Origin: Pelargonium x hortorum
Lineage: Eukaryota; Streptophyta; Magnoliopsida; Geraniales; Geraniaceae
DNA: 64,000 bases
Direction of reading: 5' to 3'
Assembly (NCBI GenBank): GCA_036897525.1
Contig: JAYMTJ010000013.1
Span: 1-64,000 of the forward strand
Made by a program: the position numbers and the translations under genes. This document shows, piece by piece, positions 23,581-37,408 of this stretch (position 1 is the first letter of the stretch; the number at the start of each line of letters is the position of its first letter). The notes under the pieces were generated by a model. It saw only the letters and a program-made list of their open reading frames with translations, was not told the origin of the DNA and did no database searches.

Positions 23581-26500
23581 TTTTTCTTTTTGTACTCATT
23601 TTGGTGCTTAACTGTACCAACCTAAAGTCTTCCATACCAACTTTAGGAACTAGACGAACTCTCTAATATCCTAGTAGGAACCTGCTCTTATTAGAATCTT
23701 GTTAGCAGCTAATGAGGCTAGTTTACTTGTTCTTGGAATTGTTCTAATGGGAGTGTTATAATGGAAAGGAAAAGTTTTCTGAGAGTGCTTTGATGATCTG
23801 TATATAAAGGAGTTCAACAAGAAGATAATTGTATTAGAATTCCCGGCTTTTTAACGTGGATAACAGACACCGGATTCTCTATAAGATAGATACAATGGAA
23901 GACTTTCTTACTTAATCTTAATCATGATCCTGTTGGGAGAGCTCTATCGCGGGTGTAGCTATAGGTTTATCAGTTGTTTGTTAATGATAGCAGTTGGGAG
24001 AAGTTCAAGCTAGGAGATGTCCTTGAAAGCAAGCCGAGTGAAAACCTTCTTTAGGAATCTCTTGTAGCGTTGTTTGTTATAATCAATCTAAGAATTTTCT
24101 GTTTAGTTAACTGATCTAACGAACATACACACACGAATTCTCCTGTCATATAATGTCCTGGCCAAGCTCTTTGTTTTGGATAGCAAGCACAGAACCGAAT
24201 AACATAAACTAATACTGATAATGTATTCTTTGTCTGCTGTAAATCTATAAGTTCTACCTACAGCTAACCTTAGTGATACCATCAAGAACCAACTCAACAC
24301 AAACTTCTCTTTCATAACCTGTAAATTCTCATCCTAACTTAAAATACCTCCTTGAAAGTCTGTGAAAGTTGTAACCATTACTAAGGAAAGGAACCCTGCC
24401 AATTGTGGAATCCCTCTCATCTCAATGAAAGCACTTTCTTTGTCAGTCTATCTAGTAAGCACTCCTACTATGGGAATGCTAGACAAGAATGTAGGGATCT
24501 CTGCCAAAGTACTGACCTGTAAATGCTAACTAGGAAACTCTTTTAAAATATAGAGAATTTGAGTCTTAGCTGTTGGTATAAGTGCTGGTGAAGGAGGAGA
24601 TTCATTAACCACTCAAGGAAAACACAGAAAGTGACTCCAGGTCTCTACTAGTACTAAATAAAAAGGAATCTAGAAACTTACTAGAGTACTTATAACTCGT
24701 CTTATTTTTCTTCACAGGAAACGCGGGTACTACATTAAAATCAGATCCTCCGCTTTTACTAGTCTTTTGTTTCTACTTCAAAATTGACTAAAAGAGTTCG
24801 AAGGTAGAGAGATACTCATAGATGTAAAGTACTCTGAAAGGTCTGGCAAAAAAGTACGGAAGAGGGAAATACTAAAAATGTATAATAGAGTAATACAGCG
24901 GAAATAGAGAACCCTCTTAAAGGAGAAATACTAGAATAAATTCTATGCCCGGTATTTATTTATTTGCCTTCTATTCTTTTTTAGGATAGGGATATTTCAA
25001 AATAATTTGATCCTGCGAAGCTCTACTTTTAACAAAAAGGGCTCGCTCCTTTTTTTCTGCTATAAACAATTAGGCGGATCCATATTTGCTTCTGGTTTTA
25101 GTGTTTCGAAAACTGATAGCATACTCACTCTTTGCAAGATAGTAAGTGACTCTCTCACTTTACTAGATTTCGTTACTTGAGAATTAATAAATAAGTAGCT
25201 ATCCTCGGTGAAGGCTCATATAACACCAGATACGGAATTACGTCTGTTAGCTTGGAAAAGTAGTATTCTATAGACTCTATAAATTGCAAATGGATTCCTG
25301 ATGAGCTCCTTATTTACCGAAAACTTAAGGGAAGGACACTAGTAGCAGCTTGGTCGGAGAAGCGTTTTAACCAATTAAGAGAGGACCTCGCACCTATAAT
25401 AGTCCCTAGGGAATCCATGTCAAAAGAGATTCAAGCAACTCCTTATACTTCAGTATACTTTGAATTTATAAGTATGCATACAAAGCAAACCTAAGAACTC
25501 CTTACCAAAAAATTAGACTTAAATGTACAGAAAAAACAAAAAAAAAGACTCTATTCTAAAAATGGGCAGGGCTGGGTATGGGTACATTTAGCACCTCGGG
25601 GGAATAGATTTCTTATTGGAGGCTTTAGCTAAACCTGGGAAATATCCAATTCTAAAAGTCCTTCATTTGAACCTCTTAAGGAAAATTGAAAAGGAAAGAG
25701 CATCCCTTAGAAGAAGCCGGCACAATGCTGCAAAGAAGTCCTTATAAATTACTAGAAACATCCTTAGAATATGCAGTCCGGAATAGACTCATTTGTTAAT
25801 AAATAAAGCTTAGGGTCTTTTTCCTGGACTAAGGTAAGGGGATATAATGGTGTAAAAACCTAGTATGTATACCCCTACTTTACCGCTCAAGGGGATACTA
25901 AAAGAAAAAAGGGGGAAAAATGCAAAAGTAAACAAAAACCCATGATAATCAGATAAAGGAAACTCGCGCTTTCTAATACTCGAGTATCTCTGGGCTTTGT
26001 AGGTTCTAAAGAGAAACCCCTGCTCAACAGGTAGCAAAGCCTATCCTTCAATTGAATAAAGCGATCGACTAAAAATAGCATCCACCACCTAAAACTTACT
26101 TTGTTAAGAGAAAATTCAGAGGATCCTATACAAGTGCTTTTTTGATAATTAATCTGGTATTCTGAATTAAGTAACTTCCCGATAGTTGTAAATTAAAGAT
26201 TCTAAATACCCTAGCCAGAGTTACCCTTTTAATTGAATTATTTACTTACTGTAAACATAATATAGGAGTTCTCTACACCATTATGTTTCTAAGGGTTGCG
26301 TTATATTTCCAAAAATCTTTACTAGAAAATCCTCCGCTTCGTATAAACTCTGAGTATCTTTATATTCGAAAAATAACTGAAGTAAATCAGTTAACTTTTT
26401 TCCCGAAACCCTATGCTTAGCAGCTGCAAATCCTTAGTCAAACTTCTTCTATTCCTTCCATTCTGGCCTGTAATTGCGTGACAATAAACAAAGGTAACAA

Positions 26501-28079
26501 AAGAAAAAAAGAAACCCTTTTCGAGACAAGATTTTAGCCTTAAATAAGTTTGCATAATAAAGAAGTTTCTTTGTACACGTAAGTGATCTATATCCTGCGG
26601 GTCAGTTTGGTCATCTTTTTTATCCCTTTATATTTTGGCTTTTCAACTAGCCTAGCGGGGAATTTAATATTAAGTTATTGGGGTTTTCGGTTTCGGGACA
26701 ATAGTGCAAGAAAAATTTTAATTGATAAAAAAGAAGGAAAGCCTGCTTAAGCTAGCTCTCCTTGCCGTTCCTTGATTCTCTAATTCTTGGTCAAGCCAAG
26801 TTAGGAGTTCTTGTAAGCAAGGTAAGTAGCATACTTACTTAGAGAGTTATTAGGTTGGGTTCTATGTAAAGAAGAAGTTGATCCTGCTATAATGTACTTA
26901 CTGGAAAGCACTCACAATAAAAAGAAGTAACTAAGGATAATCCCTCTTGTCTTTATGTCCTGTTTTGGGGATAGAACCTTAGGAGAGTATTGAGTACATC
27001 CCTATCGCACAGCCGGATTTCTTTTTAGGAATAAACTAAAGTTTTTTTATTCTACCACAAACGAAGTCACCAAAAGTATAGTCTTTGTGTGTTAACGTGA
27101 GGACTCTAGATACTGAAATAGGATTCGAACCAATGAAATACTTGTCAATTCCTCGGAGGTTTAACAGATTTCGAAAAGAGATAGGACGGATGGGTTGGGC
27201 TGGCAGATAGCGGTTACTTTTCACCAGCTTTAGTTAGGGAGGACTATTCACAGGATTGGGAAGAGAGGATTTCCTTATTGTCAATTGAATTTTTTTACTA
27301 GTTATTTTTAGTAAGTCAATGGGGAAACTTCTTTTAAGGGGCAAGGCAAGCCTATAAATAGATACAGACTTAGAGATAGGTATTCAGATAGCTAAGCTGC
27401 AAGGTATTATGTCTTTCTTTTGTATATGATACTTCTTGTATTCTATTCCCTAGTAGCTATGTTAAGAAATTTATACAGGTTATCAAGTGGAGCCCCAGTA
27501 AACTCAGGAACATAAAAGCAACTCTCTTAGTTCTTTATCCAAAAAAATGAGTTAAGAAAGTTCAGGAATAAGAAAGATATTACACACTAAAAGTAAAGAC
27601 TTTCCAATAGAAAACTCTATTTATGAGGACTAAAGCAAATACCAACTACCTATAACTATAAGAGCTTTTATCGTGAGTTTAAGTGACCTACTGAAGTTGT
27701 TCAAAGCCTTTCAATCAGTATTTACTAGATTTACTATGCCTTTTCCTTGTTTACTTTTTCCAGAGATTTGAGGCTTACTTTTAAGAAAACTACAGCTTCT
27801 TATTGACTTGTTTGTTACTCTTACCCCATGTCATGCTCATACTCTTTCTTAGTCTTCGTAGCTATCTGTATTTGTATCTTCTTTAGATCTATACTCTTTT
27901 CTATTTTATTCTTATTAAAGAAACCCGTAAAACCCGACTCACTTAAGAAAGGTGTCAAATAATGGGGATAGAACTGAATAGAGGCCTAGAAATCCCGGTG
28001 AATAGTCACCAAACAAACATATAGAGGAGTACCAAAAAAAGGAGGCAAAATGTACTGCGATTCTGAGCTTCTAAACTTA

Positions 28080-28100
28080 GAAAAGAAAAGAAAAGAAAAG
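28080..28100 (+). repeat. (AAAAG)n microsatellite
   Basis: Four tandem AAAAG units. No gene nearby. Confidence 0.85.
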
Positions 28101-31100
28101 GACCCTTCTAAAAGATATAAAATTGAGAAATTCCCGGATCTGATATTCCTAAGACCTTTATACTTTATATAAAAATAACGCTAAGAAGGAGGACCCCTTA
28201 CCTTAAAGCAAGCTCTAAAAAAACTAAAGAGTTTAGTTTATAACTATGTCCATATTCGCCGAATTTTAATATTAATAGGAGAAAGCGGTATTCTTCTATT
28301 ATGTATAGTTAGGTTCAAATAAACTCAATTTCAATCTGTTTGTATCCATTAGTTTTGAGATAAGTCTGAGGATCCTCAATGTCTTGATATTTTAGGGACC
28401 TTATATTAGCTATTGTGGGTTGATAACTAGTAATTACAAAATATAGAATAGTTTACCTCTTAAGTTCCTAACTCTGCAAAATATCCCTGTTTCCATGAAC
28501 CCCCGATCGTAACTTAAAAAACGAGAACTACCTTAAATGAGTACAATCAGAAGTCTTCCATTTTTCCTCTTACTTGCTACAGGACTACCCGACTAAAACC
28601 GCCTCTTATCTTAGTAGAATGAAAATTACCTCTTATCTGATTGAATAGGAAAGGAAGACCCGTGTTTGTTATATAAGCGCAGAGAGAGAGTTCCTTTTAA
28701 AGTTTGTACATGAATTAAAAAAGTAAGCAGTATTTTATAAGTCTCTGAAAAACCATAAGCTCCCAATTTAACTTTACCTTATTCTACTCCAGAATTCCAC
28801 TAAATAAACTAACTTCCGGCCCTGTCTTCAATCTCGGTTTCCAAAATCTAAAAAGAGTTGTATATTGGTATAGATAGCAGCACTAAGATTTAGTCTTCTG
28901 GGTTAGCTTGTAGTACTTTTTTCGTTAAAATTCATAGACCCCGAATTAGACATAAAAATTGCAGGTACTATAAAGTAGAAATGTCGTAATTGCCCTAAAG
29001 TCTTCTTTTGAAGGTTTCGCAAAAATACAGAATAGAAATAAAAAGCATAAGAATACCGGGGCCGTTAGTATTAGACTTATATAATATATGGTGAAATGAG
29101 TGCCCCCTTTTTCCCTTATGAATTGTATAAAAACCTCTTCGGTCAAAGCGAAGACTCTAATTCATTATGTCAAGGGTTTCCAGTATTCTATTACTCCTAA
29201 AATACAAAGGCACGAGTTTTTTAGCAATTAGACCTTAACCCGTTTGTTTACTAATTTAGGTTTTTAGCACCTTTCGCAATAGATTCTACAACTATGAGCC
29301 CTTATAGACCAGACCTCGAGTAACCAGGAAATAATTAAAAAAATGAATAAGGATAGAAGATAAAAAAAGGGGTTATTTTTGCTCTAGTGAAGCTTGATAT
29401 ATATCTAAATTAGTAAGAGACGACTCCTATAGGTTGTTCAAATCGTGCTCCCAATAGATCTGCAAACCAGAATACTAATCATTCAGGGGAATGCCCAACC
29501 AACTTATTTCCTAAAATAAGTTCAATACTCGACTAATTGGGTTTACTAGATCTATTTTGTATTAAATTGGGTCTCTGAGGTTTCATGCTTTTTAGGTAAT
29601 AATTCATATCTATAGGAGGTGTGGACCCCTAATGGGGACTACCATCGGCAAGAAAATGAGTCTTTTTAGTATAGGATAGGGTTAGAAATCTTTCAAATAA
29701 GATGCAAAACTAGTGTTTGTCCTATAGCGGCAGCTAGTCCTCATATCATATATAAGGATCCTTTAGTATTAAGGAGTTTTAAATATACGTACCCAGGTAA
29801 TACTTTTTAATAGAAACCCTTGTCAAAGGTACTGAAAAATAGGTTCTTTGTTTATCACTTCTAAGAAATACGTCAACTCCTCTACTAGAGAATTAAAACA
29901 AGTATTAGATTTCCGTGCTTAACCTTAAGCTTTCCCTTGGGACTTATATTCCCCTTAGTTCTGGATACTAAAAAAAGCAAGCAGAACCTTAGGACAACCC
30001 CTTTGTTTGTTTGACTATATTCCTTATATACTTCCGAAACTACTTCTAGAATAGAACAGCTAGATACTATATATATATCTATTATACCCTCTTACTTATT
30101 ACTAAGTAATAATTACTTAATAAAGACAGAATAAATACTTCTACTATTAAAACTGTAGATTACTCGACTATAGGAATACCAGGAATACTGATATCCAATA
30201 CATATAATACTATGTAAGTACAATACATAAGACAATAACCCACAAAGAAGAATAAGACAGCTATGAAGACAGGGAATCCCTAAGTAGTACAGCTTAGAAG
30301 AGTGATCTATATTGAAGAAGTGGATAGGGATAGCTAAAGAAAACCGGTATTACAAGGAAAGTAAAACAAGGGAATGAGAATCCCTTAAATAGAGTAACTT
30401 TCAATCCGACCTTCATTTTTTCTCTATACATTCTCTATAGGTGTCAAAGTTAGATCAATACTCAAATGAGGTTTTTAACAAGAGTTCAAGTCGCATTTAG
30501 AGTCTTTTCTTTATAGTTAAGTTCTAGTACAAGAAATGGAGAAAAAAGTTTCTAATAACATAACAGGAACTCAGTACCTGGTAAATTAGTATAATTCACT
30601 TTAATCCGAATAAAAAAGAAAGGAACGAACTGCAATAAGAAATCCTTTGTTGGTTTATTAGAACTTCCTAAGGCCGAGAAGTCAGAAAGATCCGAATTGT
30701 TTTAGAGAATCTACTGAAAACTTATACAGATTTATTAACATAGCAAAAAATCTCAGGTGAGTATGTCTCTTACTTGAAGAAAACTACCTAATCGTATTGT
30801 ACAAGAGCTTCTTGCCTGGGTGGTTATGCATATAGGTTCTTTCCTAAACTGAAATTTCATATCAAATAAAGATTCCAAAACATCAACCTTCTCCTCCGAA
30901 ACCTATAATAACAACTCGATTGGTCTTTCCGATCTATCTCTAACCAGTTGCTTTCAACAGAATTCCACTTAAAAAGAGTCAAATTCTCCTATTCTTTTGT
31001 TCTAAACCTTGTTGCTCTTTCAACTCATAATCCTTAAATCCCTAATACTCCCAAAGCTAAGGACTTATCCGATAAATTGATTCCTTGTTGAAATAGATTC

Positions 31101-32639
31101 TTTGAGTGAGAGTACATTAAAAAAAAGAGCTCTAGTTGTTGACAGTGAAAGCTGGACTATAAGATATTAAATTAACTTACAGTAAGTTTATTATTAAGAA
31201 TTCCTAAACTCATTAATTAATTCTTCAGCAAGTGAAAGTCTACAGTTAGAAGTAATTGCTTTGTCTGAATCCTGAGTAGATAGCAAAGTATAGGATAGGA
31301 TATTGAGAACCTATAGATTAAGAAAATATTAACCTCAGTGAACTTGCTTATTCAAAGAGTTGGGGTTGGGGGCATATAGGGAACCCTCTTCATTTACCGA
31401 ATAGCTGTGGGCTTAGTTTAACAAAAATTAGAAATATTCTTGGAGAGTATGAAGTCCTCTTTTTTCTAAACGTCAACACAAAACGGGTGCTTTTTTAGGG
31501 CTTGGGCTACGCATCTAACTCGAGACCCTTTAACTCAGTTTTTGGTTTTCATTAAAGGAGTGCCTTAAGCTCTCTGGAATCTCTGGGACTTCAATAAAAC
31601 ATAGACGATAAATTTTTATATCTCTACTATATACTTTTACATAGCAATAAGGAGGTCTCTAATAGAAGTTCCTGAGCAGTCTGAGTAGGTTTCTTCCCCC
31701 TTTCCTGTTCCAGTTATAATTGAAACTTTTTCGAGAACGATACTTTTGATATCTAAGCAGAAGCTCACCATTATTAAGTCTTTCTTAGTTTTTAGAAGCA
31801 AAACAAAAAAAGGGTTGGAACCTTTGAATACCTTGTAATAAAACCTGATCTTTCCTAATAGTTATTAAAAAAATTCGTAATAAATTATTTCGCAAAAAGA
31901 GAAGCTAATATATAGTTATATAGTAAACTTCAACCCTTTGTTAAAGGCCACTTGGTACTCGGAAAAAGGGAGGAACAAAAATTGAGTAAAAACTTAGTAA
32001 CCCATTGTTACTATCTCTGCATTATAGTATATAAGTGCTTTTAGCTTCCCCCTTTTTTGTAGCTTATAGGCCGGCCTTTTCAAAATTAACAAACAGTAGC
32101 AAAGAGTCCCAATAGCTTTCTACGGCTGGCTACTCAATGAATTTCTATTTAACAAAACAAGTAGGCGGAGCAGCCTAAGAAATGAAAATCCATTTAATAA
32201 AGACTCTCTAATTTGTTATTTATAATATACAGCTATACCTTATTAAGATCTATATTTATACCCCTTATTCTATGTTAGAATATTATAGTATCACCACAAC
32301 CTATCATAAATCGCTATTGCTACTTTTGGATTTAAAGCTAGTTATATAAATGACCTAGGACCTTGCAGTGTACTTTATGTTCAACCTTATTATAAGGAAT
32401 ACTATGGCTGGGGATAGTTTTCTTTTCTGCTTCAATTAAAGGAGTCCCTCAAGTAAGAGAAGAGTATAAATTTCGTCATTTCGATTCGTAATGGTAAAAC
32501 CCTTCAAAAGCCCCATTAAGAAAAAAGTGTTAAAGTGTAGATCGTACAAGTAAGGAGGATTTTCTCTTATTTATTTTGTAATAAAATAAAGAAGACTCGC
32601 TTTATATAATATAAGAAATTCCTTAAGTACTTTTTTTTA

Positions 32640-32709
32640 AGTGCGATCCCTGGGAATCGACTTCCCAATGATTAGAATATCCTATTACCTTGTTTGTTAA
32701 AGGGAGCCC
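32640..32709 (-). other. weak tRNA-like structure with perfect T stem
   Basis: The minus strand gives a perfect 5-bp T stem TGGGA/TCCCA around a 7-nt loop AGTCGAT, followed by GGGATCG. That segment pairs at five of seven positions with GGCTCCC about 60 nt upstream. A short GAT/ATC helix occupies the anticodon position. The D arm does not fold convincingly and the T loop lacks the canonical TTC start. It could be the remnant of a tRNA or a chance hairpin. No amino acid is proposed. Confidence 0.22.
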
Positions 32710-35700
32710 TATCTTGCAATACTAGAAACCGCCGCGCCTTGTAAAAAACGTTTGAGCCTTCTTTAGATGCTCTTTATAGAGTCGAGATTCTCTTAAATTA
32801 AAGTAGAAGCGGGCCCTACTAAATCAAGAAATCTATAATCTATAGAGTCAATTTAGAAGTAATCCGGTGTCTTTATCATCTTATCATAAACCAAACCTCT
32901 TACTTACACCCTATATAAAATCTCTATCTTAGACTTCTCTAACCGGGTAGACCTAATATCCTAATCTAATGTTCGGGTTTTATCTGTCTCTATATCTTTT
33001 CAAACTACGCTACATCGACTTTTCTCTGTACTAAGCTTGTTATTCTTTCCTACTGGCTAGGTATAATTTGGTATAAAGTAAGCGATTAAAATCCTATTTA
33101 TATCGGAATCCCGGGTCTCTCGGATGCACACCCTTATTTGAAAGTAAGTCCACCCGGGTTTACTTCCTAACTATATTAGAACCAGCTTTGTTTTGGGATC
33201 TTTAAAGAGGTAATAATTTAATTTAGTAACAAACATAAGAGAGCAGAGCTCTGATGATTAAGGCTTAACGTGAATAGAATTTATTGTAATCAGTAGTTCT
33301 TCATTGGAATTCTTAGGGGTATATTCCAGATTTTTTTTTTATAACTGTACAGCTCTAGGAACACAACTTTAGTTGGACTTGACGTAAAGAGGATTTTAGT
33401 GATTATTCCAAAGCCGGTATATGTATAACATATAAAATAGCAAAAGCATAAAGTTAAGAGCACCCCTTGAAAAGGAGTCGGTTCGGCAATTTACTAACTA
33501 CAAGGTATATTTTTTCCTGACTTAACTTCTCTCTTTATATTGCATTTGTTATTGTTTCTTTTTGAGTCTAAGGCTTTATATATCGACCAAAACTTCCTTT
33601 GCAAGTGTAGGAGCACGCTTTTGTCTTCGTCAAGTAAACTCTGTTTTTATTAATAAGTTTAGTTTAATAAGTGGATCTTTTCTGATTAAGCCCTCCTGAT
33701 TTTGATAACTTAAAAATAAGTTGTTGGAATTTTCTGTCAAAATTTTTTAAGGCATAGCATATTTCTAGCTAGAAGTTATTTATAAAATAGAGTGTTTATT
33801 TATTTTTATACAGGTAGGAGACTTGAAGTCATTTCTTGAAAAAAAAGGAGTCCTTTATACTTTCTCTGAGAGGGGCCTTTTCAGTATTCAGTTACTTATA
33901 GGCAACCCCCTTCATTCAGGATTAAATTAAGGAAAGTGCTTTAAAACTCTTAAGCAAAGCTATCTTTCTAATTAATAGAAATTTAGCTTGTATTCTACAC
34001 CTTTCTATCTGTGCTTAACGTATAATATGTATAAACTTGCATAGGAATACCCCGGCTTAACAAGCTATAAATACTCTAGCGGGAGGCTGTTAAGACTCTG
34101 TTGACTCGCCGCCTGTTCTAAAAATTAAGAATGTCTCTTCTCTTAATTTACCTGCTCTTCGATATAAAGCTTTCCTCGACAAGGCTAAGGAGAGCCCACG
34201 ATGATTTACAATTATTTAAGGGAATACCCTACTGTCTGTCTGTGAGTACTCTGGAAAACCTCTAAAACCTAACAATAACTGCGGATATGGGTCAAATAAA
34301 ATTGCTGAAACAACTAGTTAAGTTAGGCTATGCTGCATTTTATCTTATTATCTAGGAAACAAGTTAAGGGACTTCCTTATTTGTTGGGTAGAATATTCTA
34401 CCATTCCCTCTACTTAAATATTAGAAAAATTATATTTTAAAAGGAAGTCCTATAAAAAAAAGAGCCTCATTTTACTTTCTTTTGTCGGGTAAGCCCCCTC
34501 TCGAGGAAGTTTTTTTGTATACTTTTGTTTGCGTAGGCGAATAAGAAAAGCCTACTTATCTAATAATAGCACAGCCATGGAACTTAGCCCTTAGTTATGA
34601 AATTTGAATGAGCTACAACAAACATTCTAAGACCTCTCTTACTTTTTATGTATGTCTATACTTTATATATTTAGGGCTGTTAAAGTATACAGCTCTTGTA
34701 CGGCATACCCCAAAAATTCCATTTTTGAATCTATCTTATACAGATAAGACTATATTAATAAAAGTAAACCACCAAAATGAAGAGAGACCCCCTAGGAAGT
34801 CAAGGTCTTGTTGCCAGATATAGCTTTCCTATTTCTAGGTATTAGCCCAAGTGGAATTAATCGTTAATCTAAGAGTCTCTAGGAACTTTGGAGTTTATTC
34901 ATACATTCAGTAGAAAGACCTTGCAGCTTATACTTGTACTTTGCCGATTAGTATTCCTAGTACTAAAGCACTTTTAAATTCCACAGCAACTCCACCCACT
35001 TCATATTGTTTACTAGTAAATTGACAACCGAACTTCTTCTAGAGCACTCTTTTAGTTTTTAGAACTCAAAATGAATTAAAAGTCCTGGCAAAAACCCTGC
35101 AGGTGTAGAACCCCTTGGCCTTGGCTTGAGTCAATTTACCATAACAATGGAAGCTGGAAAAGGAAATGCACTAAATTTAGGAGCATGCTTAGGGTAGGAG
35201 GATTTAGGCCCTATTTTAAATACTCTCGATTTAATAGCTAATGGAATCCTTGCAGGTTCACGCTTCTTAAGTAGAAGAGCCCCTTTTAGGATACCCCAGA
35301 GAAATAAAATGGATATAAAAGATGCCTCAAGAATAAGTTACTTAGGTCCAGCCATCTCGGCTTATATAAGGTCTTCCTATCAGGTTTCTCTTTTAATGTT
35401 TATATCGTGAGTCCAATATAAAGTTTCCCACAAGAGACGAAAATCTGAAGAAAATAACAAAGTTTAGAAATTGACTTTTAAAGGAAAACTCGAGCAGCCT
35501 GGTTTTTTACGAATAAACACCAAGTGCTGATTGATACTTAGTAGCAGATTAGGAAACCTATGCAATACAAGGTAAAAGAGAAACGAAAGTCGGGCTTTAG
35601 AAGTTAGGAGCTTCCTCGTTTGTTTACAGACCCTATGAGTTATAAATCTCAGATATAGAGTTGACCCTAATTTTTTGTCCTCCTCTTAAATTATTCCTGG

Positions 35701-36545
35701 GATTCCTAGTTATTTTAAAGCCCTTGGCTTCTAGAAAGACTAAAGAAAGGTACACACAGTGAACTACTGAATATTGGAGTTAGAAAACCCATGTTAATAG
35801 TCAAAGCCCAGTACAACTCAAATAATTAACTTATCGTAGAAGCTTTTAGTAGATATTCCAAAAAGGATCGAGTTATGTAGTCCCTTACAAGTATATGTCT
35901 ATGTTGTAGTTGCACAAAGCTTTACTTTTTGTACTTAATTCAGCAAATCTTTATGTCTTGCTAACGAACACGTGGTTAGATTTGATGTATTCGTTAAATT
36001 AGTATTTAAAATTAAAATACTCCAATCAAAGGTGCTATTTAACAAATTAATAGGACATTCGATATTCCAATTTACTAAACTTTAAGTTTCCCATCCTGTC
36101 AATTTCCTTTAGCTGACAAGGAGTCATTCTGGTTATACCTTTTTTTTTCAGGGAATTGAGACTGAGTTGAGTTCGACTGACAAAGAGGAATTTGGCTTGC
36201 ATTCACTGTCAAGGAATGGGAAGGACTTTCAAGTGAGGATAGGGTATTATGACTGAGGAATTACAAGGTTGCTTATTAGAGTTCGGATGGGATGTGAAGA
36301 AGAGTGCAAGAGTGATCCTAGATTCCATGTCCATTTATGTTATTAGACTCAATTGCCAGCGTATAAGACAGGTACTCAGTCTTAACGTTCCCTCTCATAC
36401 CTAGTAAAGAGCTTGAGGAACCAGATCAGTTAAGGTCCCTTTATTTAGATATTTAGAATGCTAGTTTGAAAGTCACCCTTGACTAGTGTGAGCCAAGAAC
36501 TAAACTAACCCGGAGCCTCTTTTTGAACTGAGGTATGCCCAAAAG

Positions 36546-36566
36546 GTATGTATGTATGTATGTATA
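36546..36566 (+). repeat. (TATG)n microsatellite
   Basis: About five tandem copies of GTAT in an otherwise unremarkable AT-rich stretch. Confidence 0.85.
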
Positions 36567-37373
36567 ACGAGTTTTTTTGTAGATTACCTTAGCTACGGGT
36601 GCTGCTCCTGATATTAAAATTTCTAAAGGAATTCTCTCTTTTATTTACAGCGTCCCTTTTCACTTTTTTTACTAATGGATTACACCAGGGAATCCCTAGG
36701 CAATAACTCCTATAAATGGGATACAAGAGGTGCTAAAAAAGAATCCCTTATGTGGTTATACCATCTTAAAGCTCTTAGAGAGACTTAGTTACGAAATTTC
36801 TTCCTTATATATATGAAAACCCCTAAAGCACAAGAAATACGGGGTTTTGGAGCATCAGATAGGAGATTCACTCTAAAATGAGTTTTTCCCTTATCAAAGT
36901 AATGTGGACATACAAATGAGCTTTTTTTTAGGATATTTTTTTAATCTGAGAGTTCGAATCAGATACTTACTATTTTAGTGTAATGACTAAAATCAATCTA
37001 TCTAGAGATTCGTACAAAGGCAGCACATTAGCGAGTGCTATATACTCTGCCCTTAATGCCTAATTAGAACCCTGCGGAATCCTCCTACAAAATTCTGGAG
37101 CTATTTTTCTGTTACTACCCTTATGCGGAAAATATTTGCAGGTCAAAAAAAAAACAGGGCAAAAAAAGACTTATATCAAAGTTCTTAATCAACTATTAAA
37201 GAGTCTCCTCTTTTTGGTATTCTAATCGGGTTCTATCTAGCCTAGCACAATTGTAAAATAAATTCAGTAAGTAATTGCTGAGTTCTAAAAAGAGTTCTTC
37301 TTCTTCTTGAGGGACAGCGAAGGTGTTTAACCTAAATCTCTTGCTGCTAATGGAATGCCTGTCATGTACTCCT

Positions 37374-37408
37374 ATTCCTCTTTGTACGATAAGCACTAAA
37401 GGCAAGGT
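37374..37408 (-). repeat. hairpin repeat family A, diverged copy
   Basis: ATTCCTCTTTGTACGATAAG is followed by CACTAAAGGCAAGG. The CCTCTT arm, the ACGATAAGC core and the AAAGGCAAG middle match the copy at 58463. The distal head is not recognisable. Confidence 0.5.

Larger units (their letters stand above)
22266..32639. other. gene-free AT-rich stretch
   Basis: No gene recognised beyond the repeats listed. 23400-24650 again uses the phrases of 1-2700. Frames such as 25810-26037 minus, 27036-27224 minus and 28946-29146 minus are short and unrecognised. A lone T-arm-like phrase, GGTTCGAATCC on the minus strand at about 27130, has no acceptor stem. Confidence 0.6.

Noticed and set aside
27110-27180. 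Possible tRNA on the minus strand with GGTTCGAATCC
   Set aside because: Four of five T-stem pairs form, but the acceptor, D and anticodon arms do not.
34608-34823. 71-codon frame with an ATG start
   Set aside because: No recognisable family or conserved neighbour; chance length.
36948-36970. TCTGA-GAGTTCGAA-TCAGA, T-arm-like on the plus strand
   Set aside because: The loop is nine bases and no cloverleaf can be built around it.
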